DNA from: Pseudonocardia acidicola
GTDB lineage: Bacteria > Actinomycetota > Actinomycetes > Mycobacteriales > Pseudonocardiaceae
Length of the DNA stretch: 50,873 bases
Assembly (NCBI RefSeq): GCF_012911935.1
Contig: NZ_JAAXLA010000049.1
Location: 1-50,873 of the forward strand
Direction of reading: 5' to 3'
In this document: positions 42,969 through 50,873 of the stretch, one piece after another
Layout: every line of letters starts with the position of its first letter
Position numbering within the stretch: position 1 is the first letter of the stretch
Program-made: the position numbers and the translations under genes
Notes under the pieces: model-generated
The model's input: the letters and a program-made list of their open reading frames with translations, nothing else
Database searches by the model: none
What the model was told of the DNA's origin: nothing

Positions 42969-44798
42969 CTACGCCTTCGCGGAAGCTTTCCGCGGTCGGC
43001 GCCGGGATGTGGCCGCGGCACCGGTCCCCGCGCCTGCACGGTCGGCCTCCCGGTGCGCCCGCGCGGACGCGAGCAGCTCCTCGGCATGCGCCCGCCCGGT
43101 GTCGGTGTCGTCGAGCCCGGCCAGCATCCGGGCCAGCTCGACGATCCGGTCGCTCTCCGCGAGGGTCCGGACCCGGCTGCGGGTGACGCCGCCCTCGCCT
43201 GCCTTGTGCACCACCAGGTGCCGGTCGGCGTACGCCGCGACCTGCGGCAGGTGGGTCACGACGATGACCTGGTGACGCGCGGCGAGCCGGGCCAGCCTGC
43301 GCCCGATCTCGACCGCTGCCCGGCCGCCGACCCCGGCGTCGACCTCGTCGAACACCATCGTCGGGACCGGGTCGGCGCCGGCCAGCGCGACCTCCAGAGC
43401 CAGCATCACCCGGGACAGCTCACCGCCGGAGGCGCCCTTGTGCAGCGGCTGCGGGCTCGATCCGGCGTGCGGGACGAGCCGCAGCTCCACCTCGTCCACC
43501 CCGTCGGCGCCCGCGACGAGCGCGACGCCGTCGACGAGCACCGCGTCGGCGGCGTCCGGACCGGTGGCCGCCCGCGGTGAGACCCCGACCTGCAGCGTCG
43601 CGTCGCGCATGGCCAGGCCGGAGAGCTCGGCGGTGGTCTCGGCGGCCAGCCGGGTCGCGGCCTCGGCGCGGGCGGCGGTCACCGCAGCGGCATGCCCGGC
43701 CAGCTCGCCGGCGAGCTCGTTCCGCCGGGCCGCCAGCGCCGCGAGCGCCTCGTCGGAGGTGTCGAGGTGCTCGAGCCGTTCCCGGGCCTGCTCGGCCCAC
43801 GCCAGCACCCCGTCGGTGTCGGCGGCGTACTTGCGGGTCAGCGCCTTCAGCTCGGCCTGCCGGGACAGCACGACGGCGAGCCGCTCCGGGTCGGCGTCGA
43901 GCCGGTCGAGGTAGCCGGACAGCTCGCCGGCGACGTCGTCGAGCACAGCCAGCGCCTCGCCCAGCCGCGGATCGAGCGCGGCGAGCTCGGGGTCGCCTGC
44001 GGCGGCGAGCCGGTGCCGCGCCTCCCCGATCAGCCCCAGTGCGCCCAGGCCCCCGGCGTCGGTCATCGAGGCGGCGTCGTCGGCCCCGGCCAGTGCTGCC
44101 CGCGCCGCGCTCGCGGCCTCGCGCAGGTCGTCCGCGGCGGCGAGCCGGCGGGCCTGTTCGACGAGCTCGCGGTCCTCGCCCGGCTGCGGGTCGACCGCCT
44201 CGATCTCGGTGAGCCCGTGGCGCAGCATGTCGGCCTCCTGGGCCAGCCGCCGGGCCCCGTCACGGCGCTCGACCAGCTCGGCGGACACCCGCTGCCATTC
44301 GGCCCGGACCTCGCGGTACGCCGCGAGCGGCTTCCCGACCGCGTCGCCGGCGTAGCGGTCCAGCAACGCCCGCTGGTCGGCGGGCCGCAGCAGCCGCAGC
44401 TGGTCGTTCTGCCCGTGCACGGCCAGGCTGGCCTCGGACAGCCGGCCCAGCACTCCGACCGGCACCGACCGCCCGCCCAGGTGCGCGCGGGACCGCCCGT
44501 CGGCGGACACCGTGCGCACCGCGATCAGCGTGCCGTCGTCGTCGGGCTCGGCGCCGACCTCCTCGGCCAGCACGAGCGCCTGCTCCCCCGCGGTGAACCG
44601 GCCCTCGACGACCGCGCGGCGGGCGCCCTCGGCGACCCGCGACGCCTCGGCCCGGCCGCCCCCGAGCAGGGACAGCCCGGTGACCACCATCGTCTTGCCC
44701 GCGCCGGTCTCCCCGGTGAGGACGGTCAGGCCCGGGTCGAGCTCGAGGGTCGCGTCATCGATCACGCCGAGGCCCTGGATCCGCATCTCGGCCAGCAT
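42969..44798 (-). CDS. recN: DNA repair protein RecN
   Basis: 609 residues from ATG 44798. SMC-like: N-terminal MRIQGLGVIDDATLELDPG and Walker A TGETGAGKTMVV, long coiled coils, then the ABC signature ASGGELSRVMLALEVAL and Walker B TMVFDEVDAGVGGRAA. Acts early in double-strand-break repair. The C-terminal tail is Arg/Lys-rich (TSRRRPRKASAKA), as in several actinobacteria. Position of Rv1696. Confidence 0.96.
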   Translation of the reverse strand: MLAEMRIQGLGVIDDATLELDPGLTVLTGETGAGKTMVVTGLSLLGGGRAEASRVAEGARRAVVEGRFTAGEQALVLAEEVGAEPDDDGTLIAVRTVSADGRSRAHLGGRSVPVGVLGRLSEASLAVHGQNDQLRLLRPADQRALLDRYAGDAVGKPLAAYREVRAEWQRVSAELVERRDGARRLAQEADMLRHGLTEIEAVDPQPGEDRELVEQARRLAAADDLREAASAARAALAGADDAASMTDAGGLGALGLIGEARHRLAAAGDPELAALDPRLGEALAVLDDVAGELSGYLDRLDADPERLAVVLSRQAELKALTRKYAADTDGVLAWAEQARERLEHLDTSDEALAALAARRNELAGELAGHAAAVTAARAEAATRLAAETTAELSGLAMRDATLQVGVSPRAATGPDAADAVLVDGVALVAGADGVDEVELRLVPHAGSSPQPLHKGASGGELSRVMLALEVALAGADPVPTMVFDEVDAGVGGRAAVEIGRRLARLAARHQVIVVTHLPQVAAYADRHLVVHKAGEGGVTRSRVRTLAESDRIVELARMLAGLDDTDTGRAHAEELLASARAHREADRAGAGTGAAATSRRRPRKASAKA

Positions 44799-44850
44799 GG
44801 GGCGCAGCGTACGGCGCCGCCCCGACGTTCCGGTTCCCGACATCGCCGGA

Positions 44851-45813
44851 TCAGGTCCGCGGGTCCCGGTCGGCGCCGTGGTCGATGTCCTCCCAGTCCG
44901 CGGCGTCCTCGGGATGGCTCGGGGCACCGCGCCAGCCGCGCACCGGCAGGTCGAACTTGCGCACCAGCCGGTCGGCGAACGGATGAGCGTGCAGCCGCAC
45001 CATGCGCACCGGCAGGTGGCCCCGGAACAGCTCCACCCGCGCACCGGGCGGCAGCACGATGGTGCGCCGGCCGTCGGCGTCGAGCACCGCAGGCGGCCCG
45101 GTCGGGTCCACCTCGATCGCCACCTCGCTGTCGGGGGAGATCATCATCGGCCGCGCGAACAACGCGTGCGCGTTGCTCGGCACGACCAGCAGCGCCTCCA
45201 CCTCCGGCCACACCACCGGGCCGCCCGCGGAGAACGCGTACGCGGTCGAGCCGGTCGGGGTGGAACAGATGACGCCGTCGCACCCGAAGCTCGACACCGG
45301 CCGCCCGTCGATCTCGAGCACCACCTCGAGGATCCGCTCGCGGGTGCTCTTCTCGACCACCACCTCGTTGAGCGCCCAGGTACGTCCGAGGACGTGCCCG
45401 TTGGAGCGGACGACGGCGTCGATCGTCATGCGTTCCTCGACGGCGTAGTTGCGCGCGACGATCGCGTCCAGGGCCTCGTCGAGCGACTCCTGCTCGGCCT
45501 CGGCGAGGAAGCCGACCCGGCCGAGGTTCACCCCCAGCAGCGGCACCCGGCAGGGCCGGGCCAGCGCGGCGGCCCGCAGGAACGTGCCGTCGCCACCGAG
45601 GACGAGCACCACCTCGACGCCCTTCGCCGATCCCGGGCGGTCCTCCACGGGCACCGGCTCGAGCCCGGCCGGCAGGTCGGTGCCGACCTCGGCCAGCTCC
45701 GAGGCGAGCATCCGCAGCCGGATCCCCTCCGCGGCCAGGCGCTTGGCGACCGCGGCCGCCGTCCGCCGGTTGGTCTCACGGCCGGCGTGCAGCACGAGCA
45801 ACGCCTCCCTCAC
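44851..45813 (-). CDS. nadK: NAD kinase
   Basis: 320 residues. LVLGGDGTFLRAA (GGDGT motif), LLGVNLGRVGFLAE, ALNEVVVEK, and CSTPTGSTAYAFSAGGPVVWPEV are all present. Phosphorylates NAD to NADP. GTG 45813 lies 10 bases after the tlyA stop. Position of Rv1695. Confidence 0.97.
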   Translation of the reverse strand: MREALLVLHAGRETNRRTAAAVAKRLAAEGIRLRMLASELAEVGTDLPAGLEPVPVEDRPGSAKGVEVVLVLGGDGTFLRAAALARPCRVPLLGVNLGRVGFLAEAEQESLDEALDAIVARNYAVEERMTIDAVVRSNGHVLGRTWALNEVVVEKSTRERILEVVLEIDGRPVSSFGCDGVICSTPTGSTAYAFSAGGPVVWPEVEALLVVPSNAHALFARPMMISPDSEVAIEVDPTGPPAVLDADGRRTIVLPPGARVELFRGHLPVRMVRLHAHPFADRLVRKFDLPVRGWRGAPSHPEDAADWEDIDHGADRDPRT

Positions 45814-45823
45814 CGCGCCGCCC

Positions 45824-46636
45824 TCACTGAGGACCCTCCGCGACGGCCTGGGCCAGCACCGCGTCCCCGACGTCCGGGCCTCCGGAGTCGCCGCGGACGA
45901 GCAGCAGGAAGTACTCGACGTTGCCCGACGGCCCGGGCAGTGGGCTGGCCACCGCCCCGCGCACGGTCAGGCCCAGCTCGCGCGCGGCCGCCGCGACCCC
46001 GGTCAGCGCGGACAGCCGCAGCTGCGGGTCGCGCACGACCCCGCCGGCGCCGAGCCGTTCCCGGCCGACCTCGAACTGCGGTTTCACCATCGGCAGCAGG
46101 ATGCCGCCGGAGGCCGTGCACGCGGCCAGCGCCGGCAGCACGGTGCGCAGCGAGATGAACGACAGGTCCGCGACGGTGACCGCGGCGAGACCCTCGATGG
46201 CCTCGGGGGTCAGTGAGCGGACGTTGGTGCGATCGTGCACCCGGACCCGCTCGTCGCTGCGCAGCCGCCAGATCAGCTGGCCGTACCCGACGTCGACGGC
46301 GACGACCTCCGCCGCACCGCGGCTGAGCAGCACGTCGGTGAAGCCGCCGGTGGAGGCGCCGGCGTCGAGGCAGCGCGCCCCCTGCACGCCGACGTCGAAC
46401 GCGTCGAGGGCCCCGATCAGCTTCTTCGCGCCGCGGGACGCCCATTCCGGCTCGTCGGTCTGCTTGACGACGACCGGGGTGTCCCGGTCGATCTGCGTCG
46501 CCGGCTTGCCCGCGGGCACGCCGCGCACCAGGACCCGGCCCTGCTCGATCAGCTCGGCCGCCTGCTGGCGGGACCGGGCCAGACCCCGGCGGACCAGCTC
46601 GGCGTCGAGGCGGGCCCGGGTGACCACCGCCCTCAC
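45824..46636 (-). CDS. tlyA: TlyA rRNA 2'-O-methyltransferase (hemolysin A family)
   Basis: 270 residues. An S4 domain (RARLDAELVRRGLARSRQQAAELIEQGRVLV) is followed by an FtsJ-like methyltransferase with SAM motif CLDAGASTGGFTDVLL and VADLSFISL. In mycobacteria TlyA methylates 16S and 23S rRNA and determines capreomycin susceptibility. GTG 46636 overlaps the stop of the small gene upstream (GTGA). Confidence 0.95.
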   Translation of the reverse strand: MRAVVTRARLDAELVRRGLARSRQQAAELIEQGRVLVRGVPAGKPATQIDRDTPVVVKQTDEPEWASRGAKKLIGALDAFDVGVQGARCLDAGASTGGFTDVLLSRGAAEVVAVDVGYGQLIWRLRSDERVRVHDRTNVRSLTPEAIEGLAAVTVADLSFISLRTVLPALAACTASGGILLPMVKPQFEVGRERLGAGGVVRDPQLRLSALTGVAAAARELGLTVRGAVASPLPGPSGNVEYFLLLVRGDSGGPDVGDAVLAQAVAEGPQ

Positions 46637-46881
46637 GCCCGGCCGGTGGCCTGATCGGTGGGAGCACCGGCGGCGAGTGCCTCGCCCAGCGCGGCGTGCA
46701 CGCGCTCGAAGGCCGGCACGTGCTCGGCCGCGGGGCGGCCCTCGAGCGCGTCGAGCCCGGCCATCGCGGCCCCGACGGCGGCCTGCACGGCCTCCAGCGG
46801 ACGGGCGGCGGCCGGCCGGGGGTCGCCAGGACGCGGTGCGTCGTGCGGTGGCCGCGGTCGGTGCTGCGGCGGGACGGTCAT
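46633..46881 (-). CDS. Small conserved-position hypothetical protein
   Basis: 82 residues. A Pro/Arg-rich N-terminus (1-27) precedes a helical part (PLEAVQAAVGAAMAGLDALE, AFERVHAALGEALA). No motif recognised. It occupies the place of Rv1693 between the HAD phosphatase (21-bp gap) and tlyA (GTGA overlap), which supports it being a real gene. Confidence 0.75.
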   Translation of the reverse strand: MTVPPQHRPRPPHDAPRPGDPRPAAARPLEAVQAAVGAAMAGLDALEGRPAAEHVPAFERVHAALGEALAAGAPTDQATGRA

Positions 46882-46902
46882 CAGTGGGCTCCCAGTCGGA
46901 TG

Positions 46903-47958
46903 TCAGGCACTCGCCACGGTAGTCGAGCCACCGGTGCCGGCGTCCGCTCCGGTCGGCAGGCCCAGCTCGTTGACCGCCCGCTCGGCGGCCGGGCCGTCGG
47001 GCTGGACCCGCACCTCGCCGCCCTTGCCGGCCCAGTGCACGGCCGCCAACGCCCGCAGCGCGTCGAGTGCAGGCTCGGGCGAGCCCGCGCCGTCGCCGGA
47101 CAGGACCAGCGTGCCGTCGTCGCCGGGCTGGGCCTGCCAGCCGGGCCGGGCCGCGGGCGCGAGCTCGGCGGCGGGCCGGGTGAGCGCGGCCAGGTCGGCG
47201 GCCAGATACGTCGGGCGCAGCGCGGGCGGCGCGGCGAGCACCTCGGCCGGGCCGGAGACCCCGGTGAAGACCAGCAGCGTGGGCAGGTCGACGGCGTTGC
47301 CGCCCTCGATGTCGGTGTCCAGCCGGTCACCGACGACCAGCCCGCTGCGGGCGCCGCTGCGCCGCAGCGCATCCCGCAGCAGCCGCGGCGCCGGCTTGCC
47401 GGCAACCTGCGGTTCCCGGCCCGACGCCGTGCGCACCACGGCGACCATCGAGCCGTTGCCGGGCAGCGGGCCGCGCTCGGTGGGCAGCGTGGGGTCGATG
47501 TTGCAGGCCACCCAGACCGCGCCCGCGCGCACCGCGACCGTCGCGTCGGCGAGCGCGCGCCACCCGGTGTCCGGCGAGTGCCCCTGGACGACAGCGACGG
47601 CCCCGTCAGGGTCCGTAGTGACGGTCAGACCGACGCCGATGACCTCTTCGGCGAGCGCTTCGGTGCCCACGACCAGCACCGGCGAGCCGACCGGCAACTG
47701 CTCGGCGAGCATCGCCGCCGCGGCCTGCGAGCTGGTCATCACGTCCTGCTCGGTGGCCGGGAAGCCCAACTCCGCCAGGTGCCCGGCCACGTCGACCGGG
47801 CGTCGCGACGCGTTGTTGGTGACGTAGACGGTGCGGGTGCCGCGCCGGGCGGCGCCGGTCACCGCGTCCACCGCCCCCGGCACCGCGCCCCGGCCGCGGT
47901 ACAAGGTGCCGTCCAGGTCGGCCAGCAGGACATCGTGGGCATCGAGCAGATCGCTCAC
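46903..47958 (-). CDS. HAD-superfamily (subclass IIA) phosphatase
   Basis: 351 residues. HAD motifs: I LLADLDGTLYRG, II VYVTNNASR, III GKPAPRLL and IV LVVGDRLDTDIEGG. A C-terminal extra domain of about 90 residues follows, as in Rv1692, a glycerol-3-phosphate phosphatase. GTG 47958 overlaps the stop of the TPR gene (GTGA). Confidence 0.9.
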   Translation of the reverse strand: MSDLLDAHDVLLADLDGTLYRGRGAVPGAVDAVTGAARRGTRTVYVTNNASRRPVDVAGHLAELGFPATEQDVMTSSQAAAAMLAEQLPVGSPVLVVGTEALAEEVIGVGLTVTTDPDGAVAVVQGHSPDTGWRALADATVAVRAGAVWVACNIDPTLPTERGPLPGNGSMVAVVRTASGREPQVAGKPAPRLLRDALRRSGARSGLVVGDRLDTDIEGGNAVDLPTLLVFTGVSGPAEVLAAPPALRPTYLAADLAALTRPAAELAPAARPGWQAQPGDDGTLVLSGDGAGSPEPALDALRALAAVHWAGKGGEVRVQPDGPAAERAVNELGLPTGADAGTGGSTTVASA

Positions 47959-50690
47959 GAGTCGCTGCCGTCCTTCGCGGAAGGGGCGTCCCCGCCCGGC
48001 CGGGATGCGGTGCTGTCCGGCGCCGGGGTGTCGGCGGGCTCGGCCTCAGCGGCGTTCCCGGAGGTCTGCGCACCGCCTGCGCCGGGGTCGGCGCCGGCGG
48101 CGGCACGGCCTTCGGAGTCTTCCTCGTCCTCCTCGGCGTCCGTGTCACTCTGCGCGTCGGCGTTCTCCGCCTCGGCGCCGACGGCGAGGGTGTCCGTCTC
48201 GGCCCCGGCGTCCGAGTCCGCGGTCGCGTCGGCGTTCTCGGCCCCGGCCCCGTCCTCGAGGGCGTCCGCCCCGGCATCCGAGTCGTCGGTCACGTCGGCG
48301 TCTTCGACGTCGGCGTCGGCCCCCTCCTCGGCGGCCGAGTCGCCGGTCGCGCCGGCCTCGGCAGCGTCGGCGTCCTCCTCGACGTCGGCTGCGGCATTGG
48401 TCGCCTCGTCAGCCGGTGCGGCAGGCTCGTCCGGCACCTCGTCCTCGCCGAAGATCACGTCCTCCTCCGGGAGCGGCTCGCCGGTCAGCTCGGCGATCCG
48501 CACGGCGGCGTCGGTCTCGGCGTCGGCATCGGCGTCGGCCGCGTGCACGAACCACTGCAGCGCATCGGACTCGCGCCCGGCGGCCAGCAGGTTGTCGGCG
48601 TAGGCGTAGAACAGCCGCGCGCTCCACGGATCGCGACGGCGCGGGTCCAGCGCCGAGATCTGCAGCCCGACGACCGCTGCGTCGAGCTCACCGAGATCCC
48701 GGCGCGCACCGGCGGACACGATCGCGAGCTCGATCTGCTCGGCCGGTCCGAGCTCCGCGACCTCGGGGCCACGGGCGAGCTCGAGGGCCCGCTCGGGGCG
48801 GCCGAGTGCCCGCTCGATGTCGGCCATCACGGCGATGTGGCCGGGTCCACCACCCATCCGCCGGGCGGCGCGCAGCTCACCGAGGGCCTCGGACCACTCG
48901 CCCGCGTGGTACGCGGCGATACCGGCGGCCTCCCGGACCACAGCGATCCGCGACGCGCGACGGCGGGCGTACCGGGCGTGCTGCAGCGCGAGTTCCGGGT
49001 CCTCGTCGAGGAGCATGCCCGCCGCGACGAGGTGCCGGGCGACACTGTCCGCGGTGTCCTTCTGCAGGCCTCGCAGGTCGCGGCGGACCTCGGCGTCGAG
49101 GCCGGCGGCGGCGATGTCGTCGGTCAGCGGCGGCTCGGGCACGAAGGTGCTCTCCGCCCGCTCCGGGACCCGCCGCGGACGGCTCTCCTCGCGGTTCCAC
49201 CGCTGCTGGCCGGAACCACCGGCGGACGTCCCGCGCTCGGGACGCGCACCGGCCCGGTCCTGACCACGACGGTCGCCCCCGGAACGCTGCTCGCGACGCG
49301 GTCCTGCGCGGTCATCGCGGAAGCCGGAGCGGTCTGCGCCACGGTCATCGCGGGAACCCGCGCGGTCTGCGCCCCGGTCGTCACGGAAGCCGGAACGGTT
49401 CCCGCCACGGTCGTCACGGCGGAATGCAGCGCGGTCTCCGCCGCGGTCGTCGCGGCGGTCTCCGCCGCGGTCGTCGCGGCGGTCTCCGCCGCGGTCGTCG
49501 CGGCGGTCTCCGCTGCGGTCGTCGCGGCGGTCTCCGCTGCGGAACGCGGCGCGGTCTGCGCCGCGGTCGTCACGCCGGGAGGACGGCCGATCTCCGCTCT
49601 GCTCATCCCTGCGGGGGGAACGCTCACCGCCGCGCTCGTCGCGCTGGTACGCCGGCTTGCTCCCGCCACGGTCGTCGCGACGGAACGCGCGCTGACCCCC
49701 ACGGTCGTCGCGGTTGTCACGTCGCTGGGCGGAGTCCCGATCGCTCCGCGCGCCGCGCTCGTCGGATCCTCCTCGGCCCTCCGCACGCCGCCGCGGCGCG
49801 GCGCCGTACGGCCGCGGGCCCGAACCGCCCTCACCCCGCGGTCGGTCGTCGGAACGGAAGCCCCGATCCGGCCGGCCGGAGTCGCCACCGCGGGCCTGGT
49901 CCCGTCCCTGCTCCCGGTCGCGTCGCGGGCGGGCGTCGTCGGAACGACGGTCACCGCCGCGGCGGTCATCGCCGCGCCATCCGCTACCGCGCCGCTCGTC
50001 CGCGCCGTGCCGGCCACCGCCGCGGCGGCCGTCGTCCTGGGACCGGTTGCCCCACCCGCCGCGCGCGCCGGCGTCGCCACGGTCACGATCACCACGGGCG
50101 TCGCCCCGCTGCGAGCCGCCGCCGGACCACCGGCCGCGGTCCTGCCCGCCGGACTCGTCGCTGCGTCGGTAGGACCGCCGGTCGTCATCACGGCGGTCGT
50201 CGCCCCGACGGCCGGCGGAGGCGTCATCACCGCGCGCGGACCCGTCGCGCCACTGGCCCTCCTGGCGCCGGCCACCACGTGCCTGGTCGCCCTGCCAGCG
50301 ACCGCGAGCCCCGGCGCCACCGCTGCGCCCGGAGCCACCGGTGTCGGTTCCGCGCCGGAACCCTCCCTCGCCGCGGTGCCGATCGGGGCGCGAGTCGCCG
50401 CGATCCGCGCGCTCCTCGCCGCGACCACTCCAGCCACTACCGACCCGGGCGCCAGACGACCGGTCTCGTCCCGGTGTCCCGCCCCGCCGGTCGAAACCGC
50501 CCGAACGTCCGCTGTCGCCACGTCGCTCACCCCGAGCGGGCAAGCCGCGTCGGTCGTTCTGCCGTCCGCCCTCGTCCCGGCGGTCTGACCGCCGGCTGTC
50601 GGAGCGGGGGGACCGGTCGTTGCGATCCCGGGAACCGTCGCGCTCGTCGCGTCGCGGACGGTTATCGCCGGAACCATCCGCGATACTCAT
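47955..50690 (-). CDS. TPR-domain protein with long disordered charged flanks (Rv1691-like)
   Basis: 911 residues. Residues 1 to about 515 are almost only Arg, Asp, Gly and Ser (RRDDR, RGGDR repeats), predicted disordered. About 520-745 is a TPR-like helical domain (DLRGLQKDTADSVARHL, ELALQHARYARRRA, EWSEALGELRAARR, RESDALQWFVHAADAD). From 745 to the end it is strongly acidic (Asp/Glu/Ala). Only the TPR part corresponds to Rv1691. Arg/Gly/Asp-rich tracts often mediate RNA or phase-separation interactions; that is an inference. ATG 50690 starts right after the rRNA terminator with no Shine-Dalgarno. An internal start is possible, since the TPR homologue lacks the long N-terminus. Confidence 0.8.
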   Translation of the reverse strand: MSIADGSGDNRPRRDERDGSRDRNDRSPRSDSRRSDRRDEGGRQNDRRGLPARGERRGDSGRSGGFDRRGGTPGRDRSSGARVGSGWSGRGEERADRGDSRPDRHRGEGGFRRGTDTGGSGRSGGAGARGRWQGDQARGGRRQEGQWRDGSARGDDASAGRRGDDRRDDDRRSYRRSDESGGQDRGRWSGGGSQRGDARGDRDRGDAGARGGWGNRSQDDGRRGGGRHGADERRGSGWRGDDRRGGDRRSDDARPRRDREQGRDQARGGDSGRPDRGFRSDDRPRGEGGSGPRPYGAAPRRRAEGRGGSDERGARSDRDSAQRRDNRDDRGGQRAFRRDDRGGSKPAYQRDERGGERSPRRDEQSGDRPSSRRDDRGADRAAFRSGDRRDDRSGDRRDDRGGDRRDDRGGDRRDDRGGDRAAFRRDDRGGNRSGFRDDRGADRAGSRDDRGADRSGFRDDRAGPRREQRSGGDRRGQDRAGARPERGTSAGGSGQQRWNREESRPRRVPERAESTFVPEPPLTDDIAAAGLDAEVRRDLRGLQKDTADSVARHLVAAGMLLDEDPELALQHARYARRRASRIAVVREAAGIAAYHAGEWSEALGELRAARRMGGGPGHIAVMADIERALGRPERALELARGPEVAELGPAEQIELAIVSAGARRDLGELDAAVVGLQISALDPRRRDPWSARLFYAYADNLLAAGRESDALQWFVHAADADADAETDAAVRIAELTGEPLPEEDVIFGEDEVPDEPAAPADEATNAAADVEEDADAAEAGATGDSAAEEGADADVEDADVTDDSDAGADALEDGAGAENADATADSDAGAETDTLAVGAEAENADAQSDTDAEEDEEDSEGRAAAGADPGAGGAQTSGNAAEAEPADTPAPDSTASRPGGDAPSAKDGSDS
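49441..49536. repeat. Four tandem copies of a 24-bp unit
   Basis: Three identical 24-bp units (49441-49464, 49465-49488, 49489-49512) and a fourth with one change (49513-49536) lie in frame in the TPR gene, flanked by partial copies. Each encodes a frame of RDDRGGDR. Copy number probably varies between strains by slippage. Confidence 0.9.
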
Positions 50691-50702
50691 ATCTCTAGAA
50701 TA
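50690..50702 (-). promoter_or_regulatory. Candidate leaderless promoter (-10) of the TPR gene
   Basis: On the minus strand tattct (50702-50697) sits exactly at -12 to -7 if the A of the ATG (50690) is +1. It fits the actinobacterial TAnnnT -10 consensus. There is no Shine-Dalgarno before the ATG. No -35 resembling TTGACA is seen, since that position lies in the terminator stem. Confidence 0.45.
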
Positions 50703-50737
50703 CAAAAGTGGGCCCCTGCCTGCGGCAGGGGCCCACT
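50703..50737 (-). terminator. Intrinsic terminator of the rRNA operon
   Basis: agtgggcccctgcc (50707-50720) and its perfect 14-bp complement (50724-50737) with a 3-base loop, followed on the minus strand by ttttg. It lies 20 bases after the 5S rRNA 3' end. Confidence 0.95.
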
Positions 50738-50756
50738 GATGATTTGTCGGGTTTGA

Positions 50757-50873
50757 TGTCGGCGGCGACCTACTCTCCCACACCCTGGCGAGTGCAGTAC
50801 CATCGGCGCTGGAGGGCTTAGCTTCCGGGTTCGGGATGGGACCGGGCGTTTCCCCTCCGCCATGACCACCGAC
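50757..50873 (-). rRNA. rrf: 5S ribosomal RNA (5' end at window edge)
   Basis: The minus strand reads the typical actinobacterial 5S core (gggaaacgcccggtccca, cccgaacccggaagctaag, ggtgtgggagagtaggtcg). Ends gtcggtgg and gccgccgac pair. The 5' terminal base or two may lie beyond the window. It implies an rRNA operon continuing to the right. Confidence 0.95.

Noticed and set aside
49300..49620. CRISPR array
   Set aside because: The 24-bp units are directly adjacent with no unique spacers and are in frame within a coding region.
47831..50698. 955-residue plus-strand Arg/Pro-rich frame opposite the TPR gene
   Set aside because: It mirrors the low-complexity repeats of the minus-strand gene and has no domain; the minus-strand frame has a TPR core and conserved neighbours.

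Overview
The window is high-GC DNA from an actinomycete. GTG starts are frequent, genes overlap by 4 bases (ATGA/GTGA), and the right half keeps the gene order of the mycobacterial Rv1691-Rv1713 block. The mix of Mce-associated proteins, F420-type oxidoreductases, catabolic CoA genes and many regulators fits Pseudonocardiaceae, possibly Pseudonocardia. The genus is an inference; the phylum is not in doubt.

Left part (1-13.7 kb): insertion-sequence debris (tail of an IS481-type transposase; a truncated, frameshifted IS21-type element) flanks a fused carboxyltransferase gene whose upstream operon partner has been cut. Next comes an IclR regulator followed by nine same-strand genes: a CaiB-type CoA-transferase, SnoaL-like protein, carboxymuconolactone-decarboxylase-like protein, thiolase-like protein, acyl-CoA synthetase, SDR, DszC-like acyl-CoA-dehydrogenase-fold enzyme, HSL-type esterase and beta-propeller. 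This looks like a CoA-dependent catabolic operon for an unidentified ester- or acid-containing substrate.

Middle part (13.7-28.6 kb): a graveyard (13.66-15.45 kb) of a broken deazaflavin nitroreductase, an IS110 tail, an Mce-associated gene with the stump of a second one, and a frameshifted SDR. It is followed by a TetR plus quinone-oxidoreductase pair, a second TetR with two near-perfect operators divergent from an NAD(P)-binding epimerase-like gene, and a 4.1-kb segment bounded by a 45-bp direct repeat of the 3' part of tRNA-Pro. That segment holds a large LuxR-type ATPase regulator and a small unknown protein. Beyond the tRNA lie fmdB, a formamidase/acetamidase gene and a MetX-like hydrolase gene, with a palindromic operator and a divergent MarR gene, then a NarL-type two-component system.

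Right part (28.6-50.9 kb, all minus strand): conserved housekeeping genes. From right to left: 5S rRNA and a strong terminator, a TPR protein with huge disordered charged flanks, a HAD phosphatase, a small protein, tlyA, NAD kinase, recN, steA/steB-like, pyrG, a NUDIX hydrolase, an F420-type LLM oxidoreductase, xerD, a DUF4097-like lipoprotein, parA-scpA-scpB-rluB, an AroH-type chorismate mutase with an internal deletion, cmk, a PlsC-type acyltransferase and der. These serve chromosome organisation, recombination, translation-related modification and nucleotide/NAD supply, mostly in translationally coupled runs.

Most striking: the TPR gene beginning 16 bases beyond the rRNA terminator with a promoter-like -10 placed for leaderless initiation; the shortened chorismate mutase with all catalytic residues kept; the tRNA-Pro-flanked island; the paired 26-bp TetR operators; and the uncharacterised nine-gene catabolic operon.
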